Below, piece by piece: positions 43,536 to 51,204 of a stretch of 62,070 nucleotides of DNA; position 1 is the first letter of the stretch; the number at the start of each line of letters is the position of its first letter. The stretch is from assembly GCA_949840935.1 (NCBI GenBank), contig CATKXX010000016.1:1-62070 (forward strand), written 5' to 3'. The stretch is from an uncultured Acetatifactor sp. (GTDB taxonomy: Bacteria > Bacillota > Clostridia > Lachnospirales > Lachnospiraceae). The position numbers were made by a program, and so were the translations under genes. The notes below the pieces were generated by a model. That model had not been told where the DNA came from, searched no databases, and saw only the letters and a list, made by a program, of their open reading frames with translations.

Positions 43536-43781
43536 TTATTCGTCCACGATCCCCACGATTGCCGCGTCCACAGGCGCATTCTCCGTGCCGACCCTGGCGC
43601 CGCTGCCCGTGACCACCAGGACTGTCTCACCGATTCCGGCCCCGATATTGTCAATCGCCACAAACCTGGAAGCGCCTGATGCCATCCCTTCCAGAGGCTC
43701 AATGATCATAAATTTATTCCCCACCAGATTTTCACATTTGCGGGTGGAAACAATACTTCCCACTACTTTACCTACCACCAT
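43536..43781 (-). CDS. eutN: BMC-P pentamer vertex protein (EutN/PduN-like)
   Basis: 81 residues matching EutN/CcmL: starts MVVGKVVGSIVSTRK, has LVGNKFMIIEPL and VAIDNIGAGIGETVLVVTGS, and ends VDAAIVGIVDE. Pentamers cap the vertices of the shell. It lies between the PduL and PduS-like genes. The 133-base spacer upstream (43782-43914) contains two strong hairpins (CCAGGTA/TACCTGG and GGTACAAT/ATTGTACC). Confidence 0.9.
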   Translation of the reverse strand: MVVGKVVGSIVSTRKCENLVGNKFMIIEPLEGMASGASRFVAIDNIGAGIGETVLVVTGSGARVGTENAPVDAAIVGIVDE

Positions 43782-43914
43782 GGCGCATCTCTCCTATTGT
43801 GCGGACGGGGCGGCTCATCCCCGCCCGCCAGGTAAATACCTCTTTTTTCGGATACCTGGTACAATTTAATCTGCGGATTGTACCGGCACTCTCATCTTTG
43901 TGAATCACTTCACG

Positions 43915-44559
43915 CTACTTTATGATCGTAACCTTATCGCCGGTCTTAATCTTGCTGGCGTTGGCCTCGTCGGTATCAATGTGCATTTCCAGAGTAAAGC
44001 TGTCATTGACACGGATCTTTACCTGGTTGAACACTGTCCCTCTCTCATTATCCGCCTTTACCGACACAATATCGCCGTCATGAACCCCGGCCGCCAGCGC
44101 GTCTGCAGGCGACATATGGATATGGCGCATGGCAATGATACAGCCCTCTTTCATATAGATGGCGCCCTTGGGCCCCACCACTGCAATGGGCGCGCTTGCC
44201 GCCACATTCCCGGATTCCCGGACAGGCGCCGCAATCCCAAGCTTCATGGCGTCCGTGGCTGAAATCTCCACCTGGGATGCCTTCCTGACAGGCCCTAAAA
44301 CTCTGACATTCTCGATAGCGCGGAGCTTAATGCCGACGATAGTCACCGTTTCGTTGCAGGCATACTGCCCTCCCATCAGATCCTTCTTCTTCGTCAGATG
44401 ATAGCCCTCCCCAAACAGAGTTTCCACATCCTCCTGGGTCAGATGGATATGCCTTGCGGATACGCCCACAGGAACCTGATAGCCGTTGGTCTTACTGTCC
44501 ATCTTACTGATCGTCTCCAGAACCGCCTTTGTGATCGCTTCCACTGTCTGTTGTTCCAT
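43915..44559 (-). CDS. pduL: PduL-type phosphate propanoyltransferase
   Basis: 214 residues. An N-terminal amphipathic helix (TVEAITKAVLETI) resembles an encapsulation peptide. The catalytic part has VPVGVSARHIHL and GCIIAMRHIHMSPADA, the zinc-binding histidine motifs of the two PduL domains. It exchanges CoA on propionyl-CoA for phosphate, regenerating CoA inside the compartment and giving propionyl-phosphate for ATP synthesis. ATG 44559 follows GGAGGAAAAC. Confidence 0.9.
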   Translation of the reverse strand: MEQQTVEAITKAVLETISKMDSKTNGYQVPVGVSARHIHLTQEDVETLFGEGYHLTKKKDLMGGQYACNETVTIVGIKLRAIENVRVLGPVRKASQVEISATDAMKLGIAAPVRESGNVAASAPIAVVGPKGAIYMKEGCIIAMRHIHMSPADALAAGVHDGDIVSVKADNERGTVFNQVKIRVNDSFTLEMHIDTDEANASKIKTGDKVTIIK

Positions 44560-44911
44560 GTTTTCCTCCAAACTGCATGGAAACGGTTCCTCCCATTCCA
44601 CCCTGATACAGGGCATTCTCCGAAATCCGCACCGCCTCCACGCTTTCCGCCCTTGCGGACAGTCAATCACTCATTCGGAAATCAGCTTCTTCCGAATTTC
44701 TCTCATCCCCGCCATTTGCGGGCATGGCACAATCCACCGGCCTATACTGCCATCCGGCCCGAAACCATGCTCACTCCCGTCATGTACGGGCACGGCGCAA
44801 CCCGCCCAGGAAACAGAATCTCCCGGAAAAGCTGTCCCGCTCTAAGAGAGCACAGAAGCCGTCCGGCATCCCTCCGTCTGCCGGGATACCGGACACGGCC
44901 CCTTCTCCCCG
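44560..44911 (-). other. Long structured intercistronic region in the BMC operon
   Basis: These 352 bases between a BMC-H gene and pduL hold no gene. On the minus strand the strongest stem is GCCGTGTCCGG...CCGGACGGC (about 44860-44900). Smaller stems include GTCCGCAAGGGCGGA (about 44647-44661) and CCCGCAAATGGCGGG (about 44709-44723). No U-run follows, so an mRNA-processing or stabilising element is likelier than a terminator. Confidence 0.45.
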
Positions 44912-45193
44912 TTACTCTTTTACCTTGGGAAGGATCATCTCCACATCCGTATGAGGACGAGGGATTACATGGGTAGCTACCAGCTCTCCCAGCTTGGATG
45001 CGCTTGCGGAGCCCGCTTCCACAGAAGACTTCACCGCTCCCACATCGCCGCGCACCATAACGGTTACCAGGCCGGAACCGATCTTCTCCGTACCAATCAG
45101 GGTAACATTTGCTGCCTTACACATAGCGTCCGCCGCTTCAATTGCCGCAACCAGACCTCTTGTTTCCACCATTCCTAATGCTTCCTGTGCCAT
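44912..45193 (-). CDS. BMC-H shell protein (PduA/EutM type)
   Basis: 93 residues: [34 protein letters not shown], and [15 protein letters not shown] near the end, the standard single-domain hexamer protein. The pore-loop region is EKIGSGL. It differs from the 91-residue protein encoded at 45677 at only a few positions, so the two are recent paralogues and should co-assemble as bulk facet tiles. Confidence 0.9.
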   Translation of the reverse strand: MAQEALGMVETRGLVAAIEAADAMCKAANVTLIGTEKIGSGLVTVMVRGDVGAVKSSVEAGSASASKLGELVATHVIPRPHTDVEMILPKVKE

Positions 45194-45307
45194 TTCTTTT
45201 CCTCCTGCTTTCTGATGATACTACTGTTATGTTCTCCTCTTTGGGGCAAAATTTCTCCATACTTCCCGTCATGCCGCCTCCGGCGGCACAAACATTCTTC
45301 ATTCCTT

Positions 45308-45643
45308 TTATACTTCCTGGATCGTCCGTGCATCCAGCGTGCTCACCTCATGCTTATCCCTAAACCGGCTGGCGCTCAGCTTCACAAGCCGCCAGATTTC
45401 CTCATGAGGATTGGCGATCACGCCCTTTGCCACAGGCTTCTTGATCGCGCTTTTAGCCGCGGTTTCCACGGCCTCCGTGACAGCCGCCACATCGCCCTTG
45501 ATCACAATGGTGACAAGGCGTCCGCCCAGTTTCCTCTCCCAGGTAACCAGCTCCACGCCGGAGGTCTTGCACATGATATCCAGTGAATCCACGGCGGCAA
45601 CCACACCTGAAATTTCGATAAAGCCTAATGATGTATTGCTCAT
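45308..45643 (-). CDS. BMC-H shell protein with C-terminal extension
   Basis: 111 residues: SLGFIEISGVVAAVDSLDIM, VTIVIKGDVAAVTEAV, VIANPHEEIWRLV, then a charged tail of about 20 residues (FRDKHEVSTLDARTIQEV). The pore-loop region is WERKLGGR, different from the two PduA-like tiles, which suggests a different permeant or a minor tile. The 114-base spacer downstream carries the hairpin GCCGCCTCCGGCGGC (45270-45284). Confidence 0.85.
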   Translation of the reverse strand: MSNTSLGFIEISGVVAAVDSLDIMCKTSGVELVTWERKLGGRLVTIVIKGDVAAVTEAVETAAKSAIKKPVAKGVIANPHEEIWRLVKLSASRFRDKHEVSTLDARTIQEV

Positions 45644-45676
45644 TGACTGGCTCCTTCTTCTATACTTCCTTCTCCG

Positions 45677-45952
45677 TTAAATTTTGGGAAGGATCTTCTC
45701 CACATCTGTATGAGGACGGGGAATCACGTGTGCCGCCACCAGCTCGCCAAGCCTGCTTGCCGCTGCGGATCCGCTCTCAACAGATGCCTTGACAGCGCCT
45801 ACGTCGCCGCGCACCATAACGGTTACCAGGCCGGAACCGATCTTTTCCGTACCCACCAGAGTAACCTCCGCGGACTTGGTCATGGCATCAGCCGCCTCAA
45901 TCGCCGCTGTCAGACCTCTTGTTTCTACCATTCCTAATGCTTCCTGTGCCAT
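45677..45952 (-). CDS. BMC-H shell protein (PduA/EutM type), paralogue
   Basis: 91 residues, [20 protein letters not shown] to [17 protein letters not shown]. It is nearly identical to the protein encoded at 44912, with the same EKIGSGL pore region. Likely the most abundant facet tile. Recent duplication within the operon is the simplest explanation. Confidence 0.9.
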   Translation of the reverse strand: MAQEALGMVETRGLTAAIEAADAMTKSAEVTLVGTEKIGSGLVTVMVRGDVGAVKASVESGSAAASRLGELVAAHVIPRPHTDVEKILPKI

Positions 45953-46026
45953 AATGATCTCCTTTCTTACACAAGCATTCGCTTATGGGCAAATAATCTC
46001 AAAATTTGTGCTCAGCACCCTCTGTA

Positions 46027-46341
46027 CTAATTCCTGTCAAAAGCATTCAGCTTCAACATCTTCACCGTGTCTTCCGTGGGCCGCGCAATGATATGCTTCT
46101 GCACCACACCGGTAAGGGACTCGGCCATCGCCTCTCCCGCCGCCATAGCCGCTTCCACATCTGCCACGGAACCCCGGAATTTGATCGTCACCAATAAGGG
46201 CACCGGCAACGCGTCTGCATTCGCAGGTTTATTTTTATCGAAGGGCTCCAGTCTGACACTGGCCGCCTTACATCCCGCATCGGCTGCAAGGAACGCGCAC
46301 GCCAGACCGTATACCTCCAAAATTCCTACCGCTTCTTCCAT
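46027..46341 (-). CDS. BMC-H shell protein, divergent
   Basis: 104 residues: EEAVGILEVYGLACAFLAADAGCK, LLVTIKFRGSVADVEAAM and HIIARPTEDTVKML. It has a longer loop at the pore side (EPFDKNKPANADALPVP) than the PduA-like proteins, so it may form a specialised pore or interact with the lumen enzymes. First shell gene after the alcohol dehydrogenase gene. Confidence 0.85.
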   Translation of the reverse strand: MEEAVGILEVYGLACAFLAADAGCKAASVRLEPFDKNKPANADALPVPLLVTIKFRGSVADVEAAMAAGEAMAESLTGVVQKHIIARPTEDTVKMLKLNAFDRN

Positions 46342-46429
46342 ATCAGCCTCGTTTCTGTCCGCCCGGCCCGTCTGCGCGGATGCCGGTCTCTTATTTGGAA
46401 GTGTCTGTTTCCTTCAGACTGCCACATCC

Positions 46430-47638
46430 TTATTTATTGATAATGGCAATCTTTAATCCGGTCATCGCCAGATTGGTCTTCAGCGCCTCGTTGATCTCCT
46501 CCAGGGGATATGTATGGGTGATCAGCTTATCCATGGGAAGCCCCATCCTCTTTGCGCTCTTTAAGAAATCAAAGGTGGTTGCATAATCCCGCAGGGTATA
46601 TACCCAGGAACCCACCGTGGTAATCTCCTTGGAGCAGATGTCAAAGTGAGGATTGATGGTGGCATCCCCGCCGTTGATGAAGAATCCCAGCTCGCAAAGC
46701 CCGCCGCCGTTACGGATGAACTTATAGATATTGGAATGTCCCGCGGGAGAACCGGTACACTGGAAAGCAAAATCAGCCAGATGGCCGTCAAACTTCTGTG
46801 CCACAGCATCTGCAAGGGCCTCGATACCCTTGTGATCCTTGAAATTCACATAATCGGAAGCTCCCAGCTCCTTCGCAAACTCAAGCCGCTTGTTCTCGCC
46901 GTCCACCGCAACAATATTGTTGATTCCCATGGTGCGCAGGATTGCGATACAGATCAGGCCGATAGGCCCGCATCCCTGAACCACCACCCTGGAGTTGAAG
47001 CGCAGAATCCCGGTGCTCTTTGCACGCTCCACGGCGTGAATCAGTACCGCGCAGGGCTCGATCAGCACTCTGGAATAGAGATCCAGGTCACTTACATTAA
47101 ATACGGTGGAGCCGCCTCTGATCAGGATGTAATCGGAAAACCATCCGTTCAGATGGATATCGTCGTCGGGAAGCAGACCGTACACATCCGCCCCTCCCAC
47201 ATTCTGCTTGTTCAGGTCGTACATGGTGATGTCCGGGTTGTCCTTGAAGATCATACAGGTCACTACCTTGTCGCCCAGCTTCAGATCCTTGCCTGCGCTG
47301 TCCTTCTTCACGTTCTTACCCATCTTCACAATCTCGCCGGTGCCCTCATGGCCCAGGGCCACGGGGATCAGGCCGAAGGGATCCCTCTTGAATTCATGGG
47401 CGTCCGTACCGCAGACGCCGCATCCCTCCACCTTTACCAGGATATCGTCGTCCCCCACCTCGGGCATGGGGAATTCTTTTACGTCAAAATGCTCCAGGCT
47501 TGTCAGCATTGCCACATGGGCAGTCTTGGGAATCGCACCCTTTGACGCGCTTCCGCCCGCCGCGGGTGCCGCGCCGGAACCTGACATATTGGCAAGCACC
47601 TGCTTTACTATCGCTTCTATCTGCGCTGTATCAGCCAT
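46430..47638 (-). CDS. Zinc-type alcohol dehydrogenase with encapsulation peptide
   Basis: 402 residues. N-terminal helix QIEAIVKQVLANM plus a Gly/Ala linker looks like an encapsulation peptide. The medium-chain dehydrogenase core follows: catalytic zinc residues in GCGVCGTDAHEF and GHEGTGEI, EPCAV, and Rossmann GCGPIGLICIA. The four-cysteine structural-zinc lobe is absent (the loop reads KDNPDITMYDLNKQ). It likely reduces propionaldehyde to propanol and recycles NAD+ inside the compartment; an isomer or threonine-type substrate cannot be excluded. Confidence 0.8.
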   Translation of the reverse strand: MADTAQIEAIVKQVLANMSGSGAAPAAGGSASKGAIPKTAHVAMLTSLEHFDVKEFPMPEVGDDDILVKVEGCGVCGTDAHEFKRDPFGLIPVALGHEGTGEIVKMGKNVKKDSAGKDLKLGDKVVTCMIFKDNPDITMYDLNKQNVGGADVYGLLPDDDIHLNGWFSDYILIRGGSTVFNVSDLDLYSRVLIEPCAVLIHAVERAKSTGILRFNSRVVVQGCGPIGLICIAILRTMGINNIVAVDGENKRLEFAKELGASDYVNFKDHKGIEALADAVAQKFDGHLADFAFQCTGSPAGHSNIYKFIRNGGGLCELGFFINGGDATINPHFDICSKEITTVGSWVYTLRDYATTFDFLKSAKRMGLPMDKLITHTYPLEEINEALKTNLAMTGLKIAIINK

Positions 47639-47678
47639 TTTATTACTCCTTTCTGTTCTAATTTACTTCTCTGTTCCG

Positions 47679-47761
47679 AAAGAATCGCTCCGCGATTCTT
47701 TCCGGTGAGATTTAGGAAATCTTAGAAAACGTACTTTGTTTTCTTAGATTTCCTTCTCACC
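47679..47761 (-). other. Two intercistronic hairpins, one overlapping the ALDH stop codon
   Basis: The larger stem pairs GGTGAGA (47704-47710) with TCTCACC (47755-47761) and a 16-bp arm at 47715-47730 with 47738-47753 (one mismatch). The ALDH stop codon TGA (47757-47759) is within the arm. A second stem pairs AAAGAATCGC with GCGATTCTTT (47679-47701). Neither is followed by a U-run on the transcribed strand. Confidence 0.7.
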
Positions 47762-49145
47762 GTATGCAGAGGCTGTCCGCCATAACACATCTTCTGCTCT
47801 TGGTAAAGGACTTGGCACTGGTCAGCCCCTCGCCGGTACGGCTTGCGATGGTAAAGGTACAGTACCCCTCGCCGCCGAAGCCAAGGGCCGCGTAGGAGGG
47901 TGCGTTCTTCACCAGGATCGCGGTGTCAATAGCTCTCGCATACTTCGTGATATTATCAATGTTCTTGGAATGGATATGAGCGGAATGACGGTTGCCGTGC
48001 TCCAGCCATACGGCCTTCTCGATGGCATCGTCGATATCCTTCGCCCGCACCATGCCCAGGATGGGCATCATCAGCTCCTCGGCGATCAGAGGGTGCTCCT
48101 TCTCTCCCTCGAACACGATACAGCGGATATTGTCGGGAACGGTAACCCCGATCATGCCCAGCAGCGTCTTTGCGTCACGCCCCACGCACTTACGGTTCAG
48201 TCCCTTGGGCGTCAGCACGATGGAGGTCAGCTTATCCTGCTCCTCCTTGGAGATCAGGTAGCAGCCCTGCTCGGAGATCATATAATGCATCAATTCGTCC
48301 GCAATGGAATCCACCGCCACAATCTCCTTCTCCGCGATACAGGGAAGATTATTATCGAAGGTACAGCCGTTCACGATATCTTCCGCCGCCTTGCGCACAT
48401 CCGCCGTCTCATCCACCACCGCGGGGGGATTCCCCGCGCCTGCACCGATTCCCCTCTTACCGGAGGAAAGGACTGCGGTGACCACACCGGGGCCGCCTGT
48501 GGCCGCGATCAAAGGGATATCCTTATGCTTCATCATGATATTGCTGGTTTCCAGCGTAGGCGCCTCCACGGTACATGCCACGTTGTCGGGGCCGCCAGCC
48601 TCCAGGGAAGCCTCATTGATCATATTCAGGGCAAAAATGGACGTCTTGATGGCCGCGGGATGGGGATTGAACACTACCGTATTCCCTGCGGCAATCATAC
48701 CGATGGAGTTACAGATGACCGTCTCGCTGGGATTGGTGGTAGGGGTGATGGCCCCGATGACACCGAAAGGCCCCATCTCAATCAGGGTCAGCCCTCTGTC
48801 GCCCGACCAGGCCGTCGTCTTTAAATCCTCCGTTCCCGGAGTCTTGTCCGCCACTAAGTGATGTTTTAAGATCTTATGCCCCACATTGCCCATTCCGGTC
48901 TCATTCACGCCCATCCTGGCCAATGTCTCCGCATTCTCATGGGTTTTTCTGCGGATGTTGCTGATAATCTGTTCTCTCTGATCCAGAGACATTCTGCGGA
49001 TCACCGCCTGCGCCTCTTTCGCCGCGGCAATAGCTGCGTTCATATCGGGAAATACGCCGTGGCTTTTTGCCACAGGCTCCGAAATCTGAAGCTGCGCCAC
49101 TACCTCCTGCACAATGTCCTGTACCATGCTCTCGTTTACAAGCAC
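47757..49145 (-). CDS. pduP: CoA-acylating propionaldehyde dehydrogenase (PduP/EutE-like)
   Basis: 462 residues. The N-terminal helix (MVQDIVQEVVAQLQI) is a typical PduP encapsulation peptide. The body has the acylating ALDH motifs GPFGVIGAITPTTNP, GGPGVVTAVLSSGKR and the catalytic Cys in FDNNLPCIAEK. It converts propionaldehyde + CoA + NAD+ to propionyl-CoA. Start is GTG 49145 after GGAGGTAATATC. It follows the GlcG-like gene, overlapping it by ten bases. Confidence 0.9.
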   Translation of the reverse strand: MLVNESMVQDIVQEVVAQLQISEPVAKSHGVFPDMNAAIAAAKEAQAVIRRMSLDQREQIISNIRRKTHENAETLARMGVNETGMGNVGHKILKHHLVADKTPGTEDLKTTAWSGDRGLTLIEMGPFGVIGAITPTTNPSETVICNSIGMIAAGNTVVFNPHPAAIKTSIFALNMINEASLEAGGPDNVACTVEAPTLETSNIMMKHKDIPLIAATGGPGVVTAVLSSGKRGIGAGAGNPPAVVDETADVRKAAEDIVNGCTFDNNLPCIAEKEIVAVDSIADELMHYMISEQGCYLISKEEQDKLTSIVLTPKGLNRKCVGRDAKTLLGMIGVTVPDNIRCIVFEGEKEHPLIAEELMMPILGMVRAKDIDDAIEKAVWLEHGNRHSAHIHSKNIDNITKYARAIDTAILVKNAPSYAALGFGGEGYCTFTIASRTGEGLTSAKSFTKSRRCVMADSLCIR

Positions 49146-49684
49146 GATATTACCTCCTTCAAAACGGAACGTCCGTAGGCCGCCAGCTCCGTATCCTGCT
49201 TCGCGGAACCGCCGCTGACTCCCAGCGCCCCGATGATCACATCCTGATACTTTAAGACCTCACCGCCGCCAAAAATGGTAATCTTACCGTCATTGGTAAA
49301 CTGGATGCCGTAGAGGGACTCTCCCGGCTGGCTCAGCTTCCCCAATTCCGCGGTGGACATCTGGAAGGCAATGGATGTGTAGGTCTTGTTCAATGCCACG
49401 TCAAAGCTTCCTATGTAAGCGCCGTCCATACAATGGATGGCAACGGGCCTTCCTGCCGCGTCGGAAACGGCTGTCACCACTCTCATATCCCACTCCGCCG
49501 CTTTCGCCTCGATCCGCTCGATGAGCTTCACCGCCAGCTTCAGGGGCATGGTGGGAATGACGGTTCCGCCGTTTGCCGCCACGGGATTCCCGGGCAGAGC
49601 ACTCTGCCGCCCAGGACCGCCCTGACTGTCCGCCGTTTTGTTTAAGACCTGACGGACAATGGTTTCGATCTCTGTATTTGTCAT
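49136..49684 (-). CDS. GlcG/HbpS-like (PduO C-terminal type) protein with encapsulation peptide
   Basis: 182 residues. The first 16 (TEIETIVRQVLNK) resemble the targeting helices of the neighbouring enzymes. After a linker comes the GlcG fold: LKLAVKLIERIEAKAAEWDM, GRPVAIHCMDGAYIGSFDVA, and GGGEVLKYQDVIIGALGVSG near the end. Such domains bind haem or small cofactors and occur in many BMC loci; the reaction is not established. It overlaps the aldehyde dehydrogenase gene. Confidence 0.8.
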   Translation of the reverse strand: MTNTEIETIVRQVLNKTADSQGGPGRQSALPGNPVAANGGTVIPTMPLKLAVKLIERIEAKAAEWDMRVVTAVSDAAGRPVAIHCMDGAYIGSFDVALNKTYTSIAFQMSTAELGKLSQPGESLYGIQFTNDGKITIFGGGEVLKYQDVIIGALGVSGGSAKQDTELAAYGRSVLKEVISCL

Positions 49685-49722
49685 AATCGGTCTCTTTTCA
49701 TATGACAGGACTGCCTGTCCGA

Positions 49723-50529
49723 TTATTTGCCAAGCTGCTCCAGTACCTTCTTGGTGATCTCCGCCACCAGCTCAGGGGATGCCGCTTCTGCATTCTTGTG
49801 CTCGCCACAGTTTCCGCCGCAGTTATGGCAGCTGGGCTTACCTTCCTTTAATGCGGGGCAGAGATTAGCGGGATGACGTCCCTTCATACCGAACTGTCTC
49901 CGAATCTCGTACAGATCCTCCACCTGCTGGGGAGTAAACTCCTTGGGGCCGCCGAGCATTCTGGACTGGTACAGCAGCTGTGCGTAAAATTCAACGGATT
50001 CCATCTTCAGATAGGCACTCAACAGGGAATCAGAATAGGTCAGGGCGCCATGATTCTCCAGCAGCACTGCGTCAAAATACTGAACATACTCGGACACCGC
50101 GTCGGGAATCTCCATGGTGGAAGGCCTGCCGTACTTTGCGATGGGCACGCAGCCAAGGGCGATGACCGCCTCGGGCATGATGGGCTGGGTCAGAGGAATT
50201 CCTGCGATGGCAAAGGTGGTCGCATACATGGGATGAGCATGTACCACACTGTTTACATCAGGTCTCTCCTGATACACTCTCATGTGCATCTTAATCTCGG
50301 ACGAGGGCTTGAAATTGCCGTTTGCCTGGATCACATTGCCCTGTGCGTCAACCTTACAGATGTACTCAGGAGTCATGAAGCCCTTGGACACGCCGGTAGG
50401 AGTGCAAAGGAATTCGTTGTCGCTGAGCTTGACGGAGATATTACCGTCGTTTGCGGCAACCATGTTTCTGTTGTAAATCCTCTTTCCGATGTCACAAATC
50501 TCTTTTTTGATTTCATACTCGTTTTGCAT
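49723..50529 (-). CDS. fucA: Class II aldolase (fuculose/rhamnulose-1-phosphate type) with Cys-rich tail and encapsulation peptide
   Basis: 268 residues. Class II aldolase motifs: NMVAANDGNISVKL, the zinc site VVHAHPMYATTFA (HxH) and LENHGALTYS. It should split fuculose- or rhamnulose-1-phosphate into DHAP and lactaldehyde. After ~215 residues an unusual tail has CPALKEGKPSCHNCGGNC (four Cys) and then a helix SPELVAEITKKVLEQLGK like an encapsulation peptide. ATG 50529 follows CAGGAGGAATC. It is the first gene after its own strong promoter. Aldolase inside the locus marks the GRM5 class as I know it. Confidence 0.85.
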   Translation of the reverse strand: MQNEYEIKKEICDIGKRIYNRNMVAANDGNISVKLSDNEFLCTPTGVSKGFMTPEYICKVDAQGNVIQANGNFKPSSEIKMHMRVYQERPDVNSVVHAHPMYATTFAIAGIPLTQPIMPEAVIALGCVPIAKYGRPSTMEIPDAVSEYVQYFDAVLLENHGALTYSDSLLSAYLKMESVEFYAQLLYQSRMLGGPKEFTPQQVEDLYEIRRQFGMKGRHPANLCPALKEGKPSCHNCGGNCGEHKNAEAASPELVAEITKKVLEQLGK

Positions 50530-50563
50530 TTTGATTCCTCCTGTTTTTGTTGATTCTTGTTTT

Positions 50564-50592
50564 ATTATAAATCTATATACCACACAAGTCAA
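50564..50592 (-). promoter_or_regulatory. Promoter of the aldolase-shell operon
   Basis: On the minus strand TTGACT (50587-50592), 17 bases and TATAAT (50564-50569), about 35 bases before the aldolase start. It would drive the aldolase through ParA genes. Confidence 0.8.
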
Positions 50593-50620
50593 CATGGATA
50601 AAGTTGGCTTTGTGTCGTTT

Positions 50621-51148
50621 TCATTCCTTTAAATCCGTATCCCCGTATAACTCGCCCCTCAATTTCCCGCAGATTCCCGCCATCTCCAGCATATCCTCCT
50701 CCGCACACATTTCACTGAGATCATAGGCCAGCGGCTGGGACACGAAATCCGCAAGTGCCCTGTTCATCATTTCATGTTCCTCCGGGGTGGCGGTAAGACG
50801 GATATGGGGCACGGGCGTTTCCAGAGCTTCTCCCGACAGCTCACACAGATTTACACTTCCGCTGACCCTGCACTCCAACAGCAGCGCCGCAAGATCAGTA
50901 ATCAGGTCAATAGCATAATAAAATTCTGCTTCCGCCCCGTCATAGTCCGAATCCACATTCTCCAGGACAACCGTCAGGGGTTCTTCATGCTGACGGAAAT
51001 CCCCGTTCAACTTATCCAGCCCGGTGTCGGAAAAGATTTCACCTAAAGAGATTTCTTCCTTATGCCTGTCCGCCAGGTACTCCACCAGCGTCATACTGTC
51101 ATCCGTATCACCAATGTAATTATTCCAATACTTATCCGCTATATACAT
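50621..51148 (-). CDS. Hypothetical acidic protein
   Basis: 175 residues, strongly acidic, no signal peptide or membrane helix. The central part (LTVVLENVDSDYDGAEAEFY) and the tail (LSEMCAEEDMLEMAGICGKL) match no family I recognise. GGGAGG lies ~14 bases before ATG 51148. Placed between the AAA/nuclease gene and the aldolase promoter, it may be passenger cargo with the nuclease gene rather than a compartment protein. Confidence 0.5.
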   Translation of the reverse strand: MYIADKYWNNYIGDTDDSMTLVEYLADRHKEEISLGEIFSDTGLDKLNGDFRQHEEPLTVVLENVDSDYDGAEAEFYYAIDLITDLAALLLECRVSGSVNLCELSGEALETPVPHIRLTATPEEHEMMNRALADFVSQPLAYDLSEMCAEEDMLEMAGICGKLRGELYGDTDLKE

Positions 51149-51204
51149 TCCCGTCCCTGTCCCTCCCTGTCACAGAGCTCCGCCATAACGCCGGAAACTG
51201 CAGA

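Noticed and set aside
50605..50625. Catabolite-responsive (cre) site before the aldolase promoter
   Set aside because: ATGAAAACGACACAAAG fits only part of the consensus and lies upstream of the -35 box, so the match is not convincing.
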